Below, in pieces: positions 56,653 through 64,000 of a stretch of 64,000 nucleotides of DNA (positions are counted from its first letter, which is position 1; each line of letters opens with the position of its first letter). A program made the translations under genes and the position numbers. The DNA lies in NCBI GenBank assembly GCA_035536915.1, contig DATLNE010000031.1, positions 1 to 64,000 on the forward strand, written 5' to 3'. Below the pieces are notes generated by a model. That model was not told the DNA's origin, made no database searches, and was given only the letters and a program-made list of their open reading frames with translations. This stretch comes from Acidimicrobiales bacterium (GTDB taxonomy: Bacteria; Actinomycetota; Acidimicrobiia; Acidimicrobiales; JAHWLA01).

Positions 56653-57587
56653 GCCTGTCTGAGGTCGCGCCCCGCACCTACGCCTACGTGCAAGGCGACG
56701 GGGGATGGGGGCTCAGCAACGCCGGACTGGTGGTGGGCGACGACGGCCAGGCCCTCTTGGTCGACACCTTCTTCGACCTGCCTCGCACCCGGGCGCTGCT
56801 CGACGCCCTGCCGCAGCGGCCGACCGTCGTGGTCAACACCCACTTCAACGGCGATCACTGCTGGGGCAACGAGTTGGTGGCCGACGCCCGCCTCGTCTCC
56901 CACGCCATGTGCCGCGACCAGATGGTCAACGGCCCGTCGCCCGCCTTCCTGGCCGGGATCGTCGAGGGCGACAGCGGAGGCGACCCGACGATCGAGTACC
57001 TCCAGCGCGCCTTCGCGCCCTTCGACTTCAACGGCATCACGCTCACGCCGCCCACCGAGACGTTCGAGGCCGAACAGGCCGTCGACGTCGGTGGCCGCCA
57101 GGCGGTGCTGCGCCACTACGGCCCCGCCCACACCTTGGGCGACTGCGTGGCGTGGGTGCCCGACGAACGGGTGCTGTTCACCGGCGACCTGGTGTTCTAC
57201 CGGGTGTGCCCGCTGGTGTGGGACGGCACCATCACCACGTGGTTGGCCGCCCTCGACGACATGCTGTCGCTCGACCCCGCCGTGGTGGTGCCCGGGCACG
57301 GCCCCGTCGCCGGCCCCGAGGCGCTGCGCGAGATGGCCGGCTACTTCCGGGCACTTACCGACCAAGGCCAGGCCCTGCACGACGAGGGCCTTCCGGTGGA
57401 GGAGGCCTACGCCCGCCTCGATCTGGGCCGCTACACCACGTGGGTCGACTACGAACGCACCGCCCTCAACCTGCTCGCCGTCTACAAGGAGATCGACGGC
57501 GAAGAGCCGGGCGTCGACGCCTTCACCGCGTTCGGTGCCATGGCCACTGCGGCACAGCAACGTCGCATCGCCGGCGGCTGTTGCTGA
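56649..57587 (+). CDS. MBL-fold metallohydrolase
   Basis: A protein of 312 aa. The metal motif [13 protein letters not shown] (HxxGDH-like, the first ligands), a His in [15 protein letters not shown], Asp in [10 protein letters not shown] and a C-terminal His in [14 protein letters not shown] are those of the metallo-beta-lactamase fold with two zinc ions. It may hydrolyse an ester, lactone or thioester; the sequence does not decide. It is translationally coupled to uvrA (ATGA overlap), which is unusual for a repair operon. Confidence 0.85.
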
Positions 57588-57931
57588 AGTTCCTGCGCGT
57601 CGTCGGCGTCGTCCTGGCCCTCGTGGTGGTGGGCGTGTTCGTCAACCGCCTGTTCGAGCCCAGGGTCGACCCCGGCGCCGCGGTGAGCACCTACCTCGAC
57701 GCCGTGCGCCGGGGCGAGACGCCGGCCACGTGCAAGCAGCTCTCCACCTCGCCCGACGACTTCAGCGGCGTGGACGGCTATCGGATCGTGCGCACGACCA
57801 CACTCGACAACCGGGACGGCCGGGTGGTGTTCGACGCCACCCGCGGCGGGCAGACGCACACATACGAAGCGGTCATCGTTCGCGAGGGCACGACCTGGAA
57901 GTGGTGCGGCCTCAATCCAACGGGCCCCTGA
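57581..57931 (+). CDS. Small membrane-anchored protein, unknown function
   Basis: A protein of about 116 aa if started at TTG 57581, overlapping the MBL gene's TGA by 7 nt; no ATG or GTG is near. One N-terminal hydrophobic helix (VVGVVLALVVVGVFVNRLF) precedes an exported domain with two Cys (ATCKQLSTSPD and WKWCGLN), a DUF4878-like layout. Function unknown; start uncertain. Confidence 0.55.
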   Translation: MLKFLRVVGVVLALVVVGVFVNRLFEPRVDPGAAVSTYLDAVRRGETPATCKQLSTSPDDFSGVDGYRIVRTTTLDNRDGRVVFDATRGGQTHTYEAVIVREGTTWKWCGLNPTGP

Positions 57932-57941
57932 CGAGCCCTCG

Positions 57942-59036
57942 TCAGACGATCGACAGCATTCGCTCCAGCGCCACCTTGGCCCACTCGGTGGTGTCGGGGT
58001 CGACGGTGATGCGGTTCACCACTCGTCCCTCGACCAGGTTCTCCAGCACCCAGGCCAGGTGGGCGGCGTCGATGCGGAACATGGTCGAGCACGGGCAGAT
58101 GAGCGGGTCGAGCGACACCACGGTCTTGTCGGGCGTGTCGGCGGCGAGGCGCTGCACCAGGTGGATCTCGGTGGCCACGGCGATGGTCGAGCCCACCGGG
58201 GCGGCGGCCACGGCCTTGATGATGGCGTCGGTCGAGCCCACCTCGTCGGCCAGCTCCACCACGTCGCGGGCGCACTCGGGGTGGGCCAGCACGATGCCGT
58301 CGGGGTGTTCGGCGCGGAAGGCGGCCACGTGCTCGGGCCGGAAGCGCTGGTGCACCGAGCAGTGCCCCTTCCACAGCAGGAAGGTGGCTTCCTTGACGTC
58401 CTTCTCGGCCAGGCCGCCCAGGTCGAGGCGGGGGTTCCACACCCGCATGTCGGCCTCGGTGAAGCCCAGCTGGTAGCCGGTGTTGCGCCCCAGGTGCTGG
58501 TCGGGGAAGAACAGCACCTTGTCACCCCGCTCGAGCGCCCAGGTGAGCACGGCGCGGGCGTTCGACGACGTGCACACCGCCCCGCCCTTGCGGCCCACGA
58601 ACGCCTTGAGCGCCGCCGACGAGTTCATGTAGGTGATGGGCACGATGCGCTCGACGTCGGTGACGTCGGCCAGGGCGTCCCACGCCTCTTCCACCGACTC
58701 CAGGTCGGCCATGTCGGCCATCGAGCACCCGGCGTTGAGGTCGGGGAGGACGACCTGCTGGTGGTCGGCGGTGAGGATGTCGGCCGACTCGGCCATGAAA
58801 TGCACGCCGCAGAACACGATGTACTCGGCGGCCCGGTTGTCGGCGGCCATCCGGCTGAGGCCGAAGGAGTCGCCTCGCAGGTCGGCCCAGCGCATGACCT
58901 CGTCGCGCTGGTAGTGGTGGCCGAGCACGAGCAGGCGGTCACCCAGGGTTTCCTTGGCCGCGGCGATGCGTCGGGCAAGGTCGTCTTCGGTTGCGTCGGT
59001 GAACCCCTCGGGGAGGGGCGTCTGGAGCCGGAGCAT
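57942..59036 (-). CDS. nadA: Quinolinate synthase
   Basis: A protein of 364 aa. It has NadA signatures: LVLGHHYQRDEVMRWADLRG, the first cluster Cys in YIVFCGVHFMAESA, GCSMADMA, MNSSAALKAFVGRKG, CTSSNARAVL, and the later Fe-S cysteines in LAHPECARDVVELA and LICPCSTMFRIDA. It condenses iminoaspartate with DHAP to quinolinate in NAD synthesis and needs a [4Fe-4S] cluster. nadB and nadC are not adjacent here. AAGGGA precedes the ATG. It is divergent from uvrC across a gap with a GTACA-AG-TGTAC palindrome. Confidence 0.95.
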   Translation of the reverse strand: MLRLQTPLPEGFTDATEDDLARRIAAAKETLGDRLLVLGHHYQRDEVMRWADLRGDSFGLSRMAADNRAAEYIVFCGVHFMAESADILTADHQQVVLPDLNAGCSMADMADLESVEEAWDALADVTDVERIVPITYMNSSAALKAFVGRKGGAVCTSSNARAVLTWALERGDKVLFFPDQHLGRNTGYQLGFTEADMRVWNPRLDLGGLAEKDVKEATFLLWKGHCSVHQRFRPEHVAAFRAEHPDGIVLAHPECARDVVELADEVGSTDAIIKAVAAAPVGSTIAVATEIHLVQRLAADTPDKTVVSLDPLICPCSTMFRIDAAHLAWVLENLVEGRVVNRITVDPDTTEWAKVALERMLSIV

Positions 59037-59155
59037 GTTGAGTCCCTTCGTGGGAACAGCTCCGATTAACGGCCGGCGGGGACAGCCTGGTCGCCCATCC
59101 GCGGGGTTGTCGGCCTCGGAGCTCGATATGTCGCCGGATACCAGGCCGGCACTGA

Positions 59156-59167
59156 GTACAAGTGTAC
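59156..59167. promoter_or_regulatory. Palindrome in the nadA-uvrC intergenic region
   Basis: GTACAAGTGTAC: 5-bp perfect arms with AG between. It overlaps the possible -35 of each divergent promoter. No known NAD regulator site is matched for certain. Confidence 0.4.
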
Positions 59168-59191
59168 GCGCCGGGCTGCTATTCCTGACAG

Positions 59192-61051
59192 GTGGCCGTT
59201 GTCCGCCCCCCCGCCGGGACCATCCCCGACTGCCCTGGGTCCTACCAGTTCAAGGACCGGGACGGGCGCGTGGTCTACGTGGGCAAGGCCAAGTCGCTGC
59301 GGTCCCGCCTGTCGAACTACTTCCAGACGTCGCTGCCGCCCCGAACGGCCCAGATGGTGGCCGCCGCCGCCTCCGTCGAGTGGATCGAGGTGCGCAACGA
59401 GGTCGAGGCGCTGCACCTGGAGTACAACCTCATCCAGCAGCACCAACCCCGCTTCAACGTGCGGCTGCGCGACGACAAGAGCTACCCGTTCCTGGCCGTC
59501 ACCCTCGACGACGAGTGGCCCCGGGCCATGGTCATGCGGGGGCAGAAGCGCAAGGGGGTGCGGTACTTCGGCCCCTACGCCCACGCCTACGCCATCCGCG
59601 AGACGCTCGACCTGCTGCTGCGCACGTTTCCGGTGCGCACGTGTTCCGACAACAAGTTCGGGCGCCACGAGCGCCAGGGCCGGCCGTGCCTGCTGTTCCA
59701 CATCGAGAAGTGCAGCGGGCCGTGCGTGGGGGAGGTGGGGCGGGAGGAGTACGACCGGCTGGTGGGCGAGCTCATCTCGTTCCTCGACGGCGACACCGCC
59801 GAGGTGGTGCAGCGGCTTGAATCGTCGATGCGGGAGGCGGCGAGCGAGCTGGAGTTCGAACGGGCGGCCCGGCTGCGCGACCGGCTCACCACCGTGCGCC
59901 GGGCCATCGAGAAGCAGCAGATGGTGCTCGACCGGTCGGAGGACATCGACGTCATCGGGCTGGTGGAGGACGAGCTGGAGGCGGCCGTCCAGGTCTTCTG
60001 GGTGCGCAAGGGGCGGGTGAGCGGCCGCAAGGGGTTCGTGATCGACAAGGTGGAGGACCTCGACCGGCCGCAGTTGGTGGCCGAGATCCTTGAGCAGCTC
60101 TACGCAGGCGACCCCACGTTGGGCATCCCCCGGGAGGTGCTGGTGCCCGACCTGCCCGACGACCCCGGGTTCTACGAGTCGTGGCTGTCGTCGCTGCGGG
60201 GGTCGCGGGTGACGGTGCGGGTGCCGCAGCGGGGCGACAAGCGGGCGCTGCACGAGACGGTCACCCGAAATGCGGCCGAGGAGTTCACACGGCATCGCCT
60301 GCGTCGGTCGGCCGACCACAACGCCCGGGCCCGTGCATTGAATGCGCTGCAAGAGGCGCTTGGACTGCCGGAAGCTCCGCTACGAATTGAGTGCTTTGAC
60401 ATGTCGCATATCCAAGGCACCGACTATGTGGGATCCATGGTCGTCATGGAAGACGGGTTGGCGAAGAAGTCGGAGTACCGCCGGTTCAAGGTGAAAGCGG
60501 TGGCCGGGAACGACGACTACGCGGCCATGGAAGAGGTGCTGACTCGGCGTCTCACTGCGCTGTTGGCCGAGCGCGACAACCCGCTGTCGGAACGGCCTCG
60601 AAAGTTCGCCTACCCGCCGCAGTTGTTGCTGGTCGACGGGGGCAAGGGCCAGTTGGGGGTGGCCCTCAAGGTGGTGGAGGAGCTGGGGTTGGAGGACGAG
60701 ATCCCCGTGGCCGCCCTGGCCAAGCAGTTCGAGGAGGTGTACCTGCCGGGGCGGGCCGACCCGGTGCGCATCCCTCGCCAGTCGGAGGCCCTGTACCTGT
60801 TGCAACGGGTGCGCGACGAGGCCCACCGGTTCGCCATCTCGTACCACCGGCAGCTGCGGGGCAAGCGCATGACGACATCGGTGCTCGACGACATCCCCGG
60901 GCTGGGACCGACCCGGCGGAAGCGGCTGCTCAAGGAGCTCGGCGGGGTCGGCGCCGTCAAGGCGGCGTCGCTGGAGACGCTGCGAGCGCTGCCCTGGCTC
61001 CCCGACGCCGTCGCCGACGCCGTGCATGCCAAGCTTCACGGCCCCACCTGA
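59192..61051 (+). CDS. uvrC: Excinuclease ABC subunit C
   Basis: A protein of 619 aa from GTG 59192. The N-terminal GIY-YIG nuclease (about 15-95: GSYQFKDRDGRVVYVGKAKS), UVR domain (about 200-240: ELEFERAARLRDRLTTVRRA), RNase H-like 5' nuclease (IECFDMSHIQGTDYVGSMVV; LLLVDGGKGQLGVALKV) and C-terminal HhH pair (LDDIPGLGPTRRKRLLKELG; ALPWLPDAVADAVHAKLHG) are all present. It makes both incisions around UvrB-bound damage. TATTCC at about 59182 could be a -10 with a near-leaderless message. No SOS box seen. Confidence 0.97.
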   Translation: MAVVRPPAGTIPDCPGSYQFKDRDGRVVYVGKAKSLRSRLSNYFQTSLPPRTAQMVAAAASVEWIEVRNEVEALHLEYNLIQQHQPRFNVRLRDDKSYPFLAVTLDDEWPRAMVMRGQKRKGVRYFGPYAHAYAIRETLDLLLRTFPVRTCSDNKFGRHERQGRPCLLFHIEKCSGPCVGEVGREEYDRLVGELISFLDGDTAEVVQRLESSMREAASELEFERAARLRDRLTTVRRAIEKQQMVLDRSEDIDVIGLVEDELEAAVQVFWVRKGRVSGRKGFVIDKVEDLDRPQLVAEILEQLYAGDPTLGIPREVLVPDLPDDPGFYESWLSSLRGSRVTVRVPQRGDKRALHETVTRNAAEEFTRHRLRRSADHNARARALNALQEALGLPEAPLRIECFDMSHIQGTDYVGSMVVMEDGLAKKSEYRRFKVKAVAGNDDYAAMEEVLTRRLTALLAERDNPLSERPRKFAYPPQLLLVDGGKGQLGVALKVVEELGLEDEIPVAALAKQFEEVYLPGRADPVRIPRQSEALYLLQRVRDEAHRFAISYHRQLRGKRMTTSVLDDIPGLGPTRRKRLLKELGGVGAVKAASLETLRALPWLPDAVADAVHAKLHGPT

Positions 61052-61054
61052 CCT

Positions 61055-61099
61055 TCTCTGTGCAAAAAAGGTCGCCTGGCGACACTTTCTGCACACAGA
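61055..61099. terminator. Hairpin after uvrC
   Basis: Arms 61055-61076 and 61078-61099 pair at 18 of 22 positions. It starts 4 nt after the uvrC stop and contains an A6 run in its left arm. Likely terminates uvrC; its terminal loop is only 1 nt by strict pairing. Confidence 0.6.
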
Positions 61100-61140
61100 A
61101 CCGCTTGACATGAGATGACATGGCGCGTTTGGATGGCGCC

Positions 61141-61734
61141 ATGCGGGGTGCGAGGGTGGCCCTCGTAGCCGCTCTGCTGCTGGGGGCGTGCGACGGGGGA
61201 GGGGGAAGTGGTGCCAACACGACCTTGCCGCCGCGCGTCTCCACGACGGCCTCCACGCTGCCTGACTATTCGGTGCCTGCCGTGATCGACGCGGCCTACG
61301 TGGAGAAGGTGATGGCCGCCCTCGACCACGTCTACGGCGACGCCATCCGCATCCTCGCCCGCGAACGAAAGATCACCCAGGACTTCCTGGATCGCCTCGC
61401 CGCCATCTACGGCGATCGCTTCTTCCGACTAGCGCAGCAGTCTTGGAGCCGGGAGGCACTCGACGGCTTCGCGACCCTGGCGTCTACGCCAGGTGACCCC
61501 ACGGTGACGGTCACATCACTAGTGAAACACGATCGAGAGTGTGTTATCGCGGCCGTCATTCGAGACTTTAGCCTCGTACGCAATGGAATCCCTGCAACGA
61601 CGCCTCAGCGATATATTGCACTCATCCCGAAAGGTGGCGCCACTAACGGATTAAATCCGACGCCATGGGTCTTATCTTATGACGGGTGGACCTCAACCGG
61701 TGTCGAGCCAAGCGAGCCATGTTCCGCAAACTGA
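61141..61734 (+). CDS. Putative lipoprotein, unknown function
   Basis: A protein of about 197 aa. The signal MRGARVALVAALLLGAC ends in a lipobox (LGAC), followed by a Gly/Ser/Thr linker. The exported domain is mixed (YVEKVMAALDHVYGDAIRIL; ITQDFLDRLAAIYGDRFFRL; YIALIPKGGATNGLNPTPWV). ATG 61141 gives the cleanest lipoprotein signal; ATG 61120 is in frame. The 3' half is richer in A/T than the surrounding genes. It overlaps the next gene by 16 nt. I do not recognise the family. Confidence 0.65.
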   Translation: MRGARVALVAALLLGACDGGGGSGANTTLPPRVSTTASTLPDYSVPAVIDAAYVEKVMAALDHVYGDAIRILARERKITQDFLDRLAAIYGDRFFRLAQQSWSREALDGFATLASTPGDPTVTVTSLVKHDRECVIAAVIRDFSLVRNGIPATTPQRYIALIPKGGATNGLNPTPWVLSYDGWTSTGVEPSEPCSAN

Positions 61735-62510
61735 TCACTGTGGTAAAGGCGGCCTGCTTAGGCACCTTGTTGATGCCTGGAGTTGCCGCAGCATTGCCGG
61801 TGGCAGATAACTACGGCTCCGGAGGAATTGCTGTTACAGACAGCGCACCTGGCGCTTCAGGAGGGGGAGGCGGCGGCGGTGGGAGTAGTGAGCAGTGGTA
61901 CTCGTATCGCTCCGTCGATGTCGGCCCCGACGGGCTGTGCTGGGCATACCACTCGACCACCGACGCGGCCGAAGCGGCGGCTTACAACTCCGTCTACAGC
62001 CCTAACGCAGTGGCAGGAGACGGCCTCGCATCCCTGCCGCCCTGCCCCACTGGGGCGGGGGCGCCGGCGCCGCCGACCCCTGAGCAACTGGCTCGTGACT
62101 TCTGGGCCAGTCGGCAACTCCCGGCTCCCACGCTCGACGTCACCCCCGACTACGCGGTGGCGGGCAAGCGGGTGTTCCTCCAGATCGCCGGCGCCAAGGC
62201 GACAACCTTCCACGTCGACAACCCGCTCGGCCCCGCCGTCGACATCAACGCCACCTCTCGCTACGTCGTCGACTGGGGCGACGGCAGCCCGCCGACGACG
62301 ACCACCTCGCAGGGCGGCGCTTGGCCCGACGGCGACGTCACCCACGTCTACGACCGCGCCACCACGGCCGTCACCATCCGGGTCACGCAACGGTGGTCGG
62401 CCACCTGGACGGCAGGCGGAGGCAGCCCGGGCGGCACCCTCGACGACCTGCAGACGGGCAGCACGTTGACCCTCCGAGTGGAGCAGGTGCAGCCGGTCCG
62501 CAATCGTTGA
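61719..62510 (+). CDS. Secreted protein with PKD-like domain
   Basis: A protein of about 263 aa. A signal peptide (MFRKLITVVKAACLGTLLMP, cleavage near AAA/LP) is followed by a Gly/Ser linker (GGGGGGGGSS), a Pro-rich region and a C-terminal beta domain with the PKD-like motif YVVDWGDGSPPTTTTSQGGA and VTHVYDRATTAVTIRVT. It may be a cell-wall or extracellular binding protein. ATG 61719 lies within the end of the upstream lipoprotein gene (16-nt overlap), so the two are coupled. The first 150 nt share the lower G+C of the upstream gene. Confidence 0.7.
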   Translation: MFRKLITVVKAACLGTLLMPGVAAALPVADNYGSGGIAVTDSAPGASGGGGGGGGSSEQWYSYRSVDVGPDGLCWAYHSTTDAAEAAAYNSVYSPNAVAGDGLASLPPCPTGAGAPAPPTPEQLARDFWASRQLPAPTLDVTPDYAVAGKRVFLQIAGAKATTFHVDNPLGPAVDINATSRYVVDWGDGSPPTTTTSQGGAWPDGDVTHVYDRATTAVTIRVTQRWSATWTAGGGSPGGTLDDLQTGSTLTLRVEQVQPVRNR

Positions 62511-62514
62511 CCGG

Positions 62515-63258
62515 GTGACCGACGACGCACCCGACACCGACGACCTCTGGGAGAGCCACGCCGACTGGTGGCAAGCAGGCTTCACCGAAGGAGCCGACGC
62601 CGAGTACGAGGAGCAGATCCTCCCCATGGCGGCCGCCCACCTGGCAGGGACCACCCGGGTCCTCGACGTCGGCACCGGTGAGGGCCAGATCGCCCGCCTC
62701 GCCGTCAACCGGGCCGACGCCACCACCGTCGTGGGCGTCGACCCCACCTGGGCCCAGATCGCGACGGCCAAGCAACGCGCCCACGGCCCCGACTACGCCC
62801 GCGCCGGCGCCGCCCAGCTCCCGTTCGCAGCCCAGTCGTTCGACGCCGTCGTGGCCTGCCTCGTCTTCGAGCACATCGACGACGTCGACCAAGCCATCGC
62901 CGAGGTGGCCCGCGTCCTGCAACCGGGCGGCCGCTTCCTGTTCTTCCTCAACCACCCCCTGCTCCAGACGCCTGGAAGTGGCTGGATCGACGATCGCATT
63001 CTGGAGGAGCAGTACTGGCGCATCGGCCTCTACCTCCACGAGGACAAGACGGTCGAAGAGGTCGAGAAGGGCGTCTTCATCCCCTTCATCCACCGCCCGC
63101 TGTCGCGGTACGTGAACGCCCTCGCCGAGAACGGCCTGTCGATCGTCCGCATGGACGAGCCCGCCCCGCCGCCCGGCTTCTTGGCGCGGGCGGCAGAGTA
63201 CGAACAGGCGGCAGCTATACCTCGCCTTCTCTTCGTGCGCGCGCACAAATCAGACTGA
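62515..63258 (+). CDS. Class I SAM-dependent methyltransferase
   Basis: A protein of 247 aa. SAM motif I VLDVGTGEGQIARLAV (about residues 49-64), post-I Asp in VVGVDPTWAQIATA, motif II FDAVVACLVFEHIDDV, and LQPGGRFLFFLNHPLL. It belongs to the Methyltransf_11-type group; the substrate is unknown. The GTG start is 5 nt after the preceding gene's stop. Its strongly G/C-rich codon use resembles the main genome again, unlike the preceding secreted pair's junction. Confidence 0.85.
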   Translation: MTDDAPDTDDLWESHADWWQAGFTEGADAEYEEQILPMAAAHLAGTTRVLDVGTGEGQIARLAVNRADATTVVGVDPTWAQIATAKQRAHGPDYARAGAAQLPFAAQSFDAVVACLVFEHIDDVDQAIAEVARVLQPGGRFLFFLNHPLLQTPGSGWIDDRILEEQYWRIGLYLHEDKTVEEVEKGVFIPFIHRPLSRYVNALAENGLSIVRMDEPAPPPGFLARAAEYEQAAAIPRLLFVRAHKSD

Positions 63259-63288
63259 AACGCGCCCTTCGGGGAAAGCTTTTTAAAG

Positions 63289-63324
63289 AAATAACGCGAC
63301 GTGGTGCCTAGTCGCACGTTATTT
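63289..63324. repeat. AT-richer inverted repeat
   Basis: AAATAACG-CGAC (63289-63300) and GTCGCACGTTATTT (63311-63324) are inverted with a 1-to-2-nt gap and a 10-nt loop. It follows a methyltransferase stop by 30 nt and precedes the PucR-like gene by 48 nt. It could be a terminator or an operator; the AT content stands out here. Confidence 0.4.
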
Positions 63325-63372
63325 GGTTATGCCTACGCGCTCACGGAACGGAGGAGAACCCACAACGTGGTC

Positions 63373-64000
63373 ATGGCTGAGCTGCTTTCCATCGTCGCCT
63401 TCCGATCTGAGCTGGCGTCCCGCTTGCGGGCGCGAGCAGACGAATCGGTGGACGCCATCACGTCGAACCTGTACGCCGAAGTCGGCGCCCTGCACGAAGC
63501 CGCAGGGTTCGCCGACGTCGAGAAGCTGCGCGCCCGCATCCGAGGCACAGTGGACGGCTTCATCGGCTTCATCGCCAACGGCACCCCGCTGAGCGGGGCC
63601 GAACGCGAAGCGCTGCACCGGATGGGTGCGGAACGGGCGCGCCACGGCGTGTCGCTGGAGGCCGTCAGCGACACCGTCGACATCACCATGGAGGTGCTGT
63701 GGCGCTTCGTCCGCGAAGTCGTCCAGCAGCCCCCCGTCCCGCCGATCGCTGCCGCCGTGGTGGCCGACATCGGCAGCCAGGCCCACACCTTCGCGGCGGC
63801 CGTACGCGACGCCGTGCTCTCCGGCTTCGCCCTCGAGCGGCGCCACGGGGAGATCGGCCGCATCTACGGCGTCGCCGACATCGTCGACATGCTCGTCGAC
63901 GGCCGGTGGGTGAACCGCCGCGACGTGCTGCGCACGGCCGACGCCCTCGGGGTGGAGGTGAGCGACCCGCTCGCCCTGCTGTTCGTCGTCCCCGTGAGCC
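63373..64000 (+). CDS. PucR/RsbR-N-like helix-turn-helix regulator, 3' end outside the window
   Basis: About 209 residues are visible. The N-terminal helical domain (VAFRSELASRLRARADESVD; FADVEKLRARIRGTVDGFIG; GAERARHGVSLEAVSDTVDI) resembles the RsbRD-N/PucR input region, followed by a long helix (GSQAHTFAAAVRDAVLSGFA) and the start of a second domain (DIVDMLVDGRWVNRRDVLRT). The expected C-terminal HTH lies beyond the right edge. ATG 63373 is chosen; GTG 63367 is possible. Ligand and targets are unknown. Confidence 0.65.
   Translation, partial: MAELLSIVAFRSELASRLRARADESVDAITSNLYAEVGALHEAAGFADVEKLRARIRGTVDGFIGFIANGTPLSGAEREALHRMGAERARHGVSLEAVSDTVDITMEVLWRFVREVVQQPPVPPIAAAVVADIGSQAHTFAAAVRDAVLSGFALERRHGEIGRIYGVADIVDMLVDGRWVNRRDVLRTADALGVEVSDPLALLFVVPVS

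Overview
The window is a dense, roughly 70% G+C bacterial chromosome segment. Gene content points to a monoderm actinobacterium, most likely class Acidimicrobiia (inference): a DUF5130 gene, a mycothiol-dependent-enzyme-type DinB protein, an IdeR-type DtxR regulator, an actinobacterial SOS box, many GTG starts, and the polA / rpsA / coaE / uvrB / uvrA / uvrC order. I saw no rRNA, tRNA, CRISPR array, insertion sequence or prophage.

Layout. 1-9.5 kb: a truncated zinc alcohol dehydrogenase coupled to a fatty acyl-CoA reductase/HAD fusion with a divergent TetR gene; a second TetR operon with a divergent DinB-type enzyme; a LemA / TPM / DUF5130 cluster; an alkyl-DHAP-synthase-like flavoprotein. 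9.5-17.4 kb: a type IV pilus locus (pilB, pilC, two prepilin-like genes, a PilX-like gene, major pilin, pilT). 17.4-28.8 kb: patatin, MscS channel, AddB and AddA, an EamA-DUF3105 fusion, a small coiled-coil protein, an ANTAR response regulator, a blue-copper lipoprotein. 28.9-35.4 kb: a phosphatase-glycosyltransferase fusion, an ECF sigma operon with a membrane-anchored beta-propeller and a secreted protein, an IdeR-type regulator, a polytopic membrane protein. 35.3-43.2 kb: polA, then a histidine kinase / response regulator / REC-PAS-GGDEF-EAL operon. 43.2-49 kb: methyltransferases, rpsA, coaE, a second lemA, a nuclease-family enzyme. 49.2-61 kb: uvrB, a Crp/Fnr regulator, a two-domain VOC protein, uvrA, an MBL-fold hydrolase, nadA, uvrC. 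61-64 kb: two secreted proteins, a methyltransferase, and a truncated PucR-like regulator.

How the parts may work together. A 14-bp box recurs at matching distances upstream of pilC, pilA and pilT, so the pilus genes probably share a regulator. PilB carries two MshEN-type c-di-GMP-binding motifs, and a c-di-GMP synthesis/breakdown protein is encoded in the same window. A TTAGG-N4-CCTAA palindrome sits at the IdeR-type gene and again on the start codon of the copper lipoprotein. The acyl-CoA reductase and the alkyl-DHAP synthase homologue together suggest ether-lipid synthesis. The nucleotide-excision-repair genes are clustered, and uvrA has a perfect SOS box. Many intergenic spaces hold long hairpins, some sharing a CGAAGTTGCG core.
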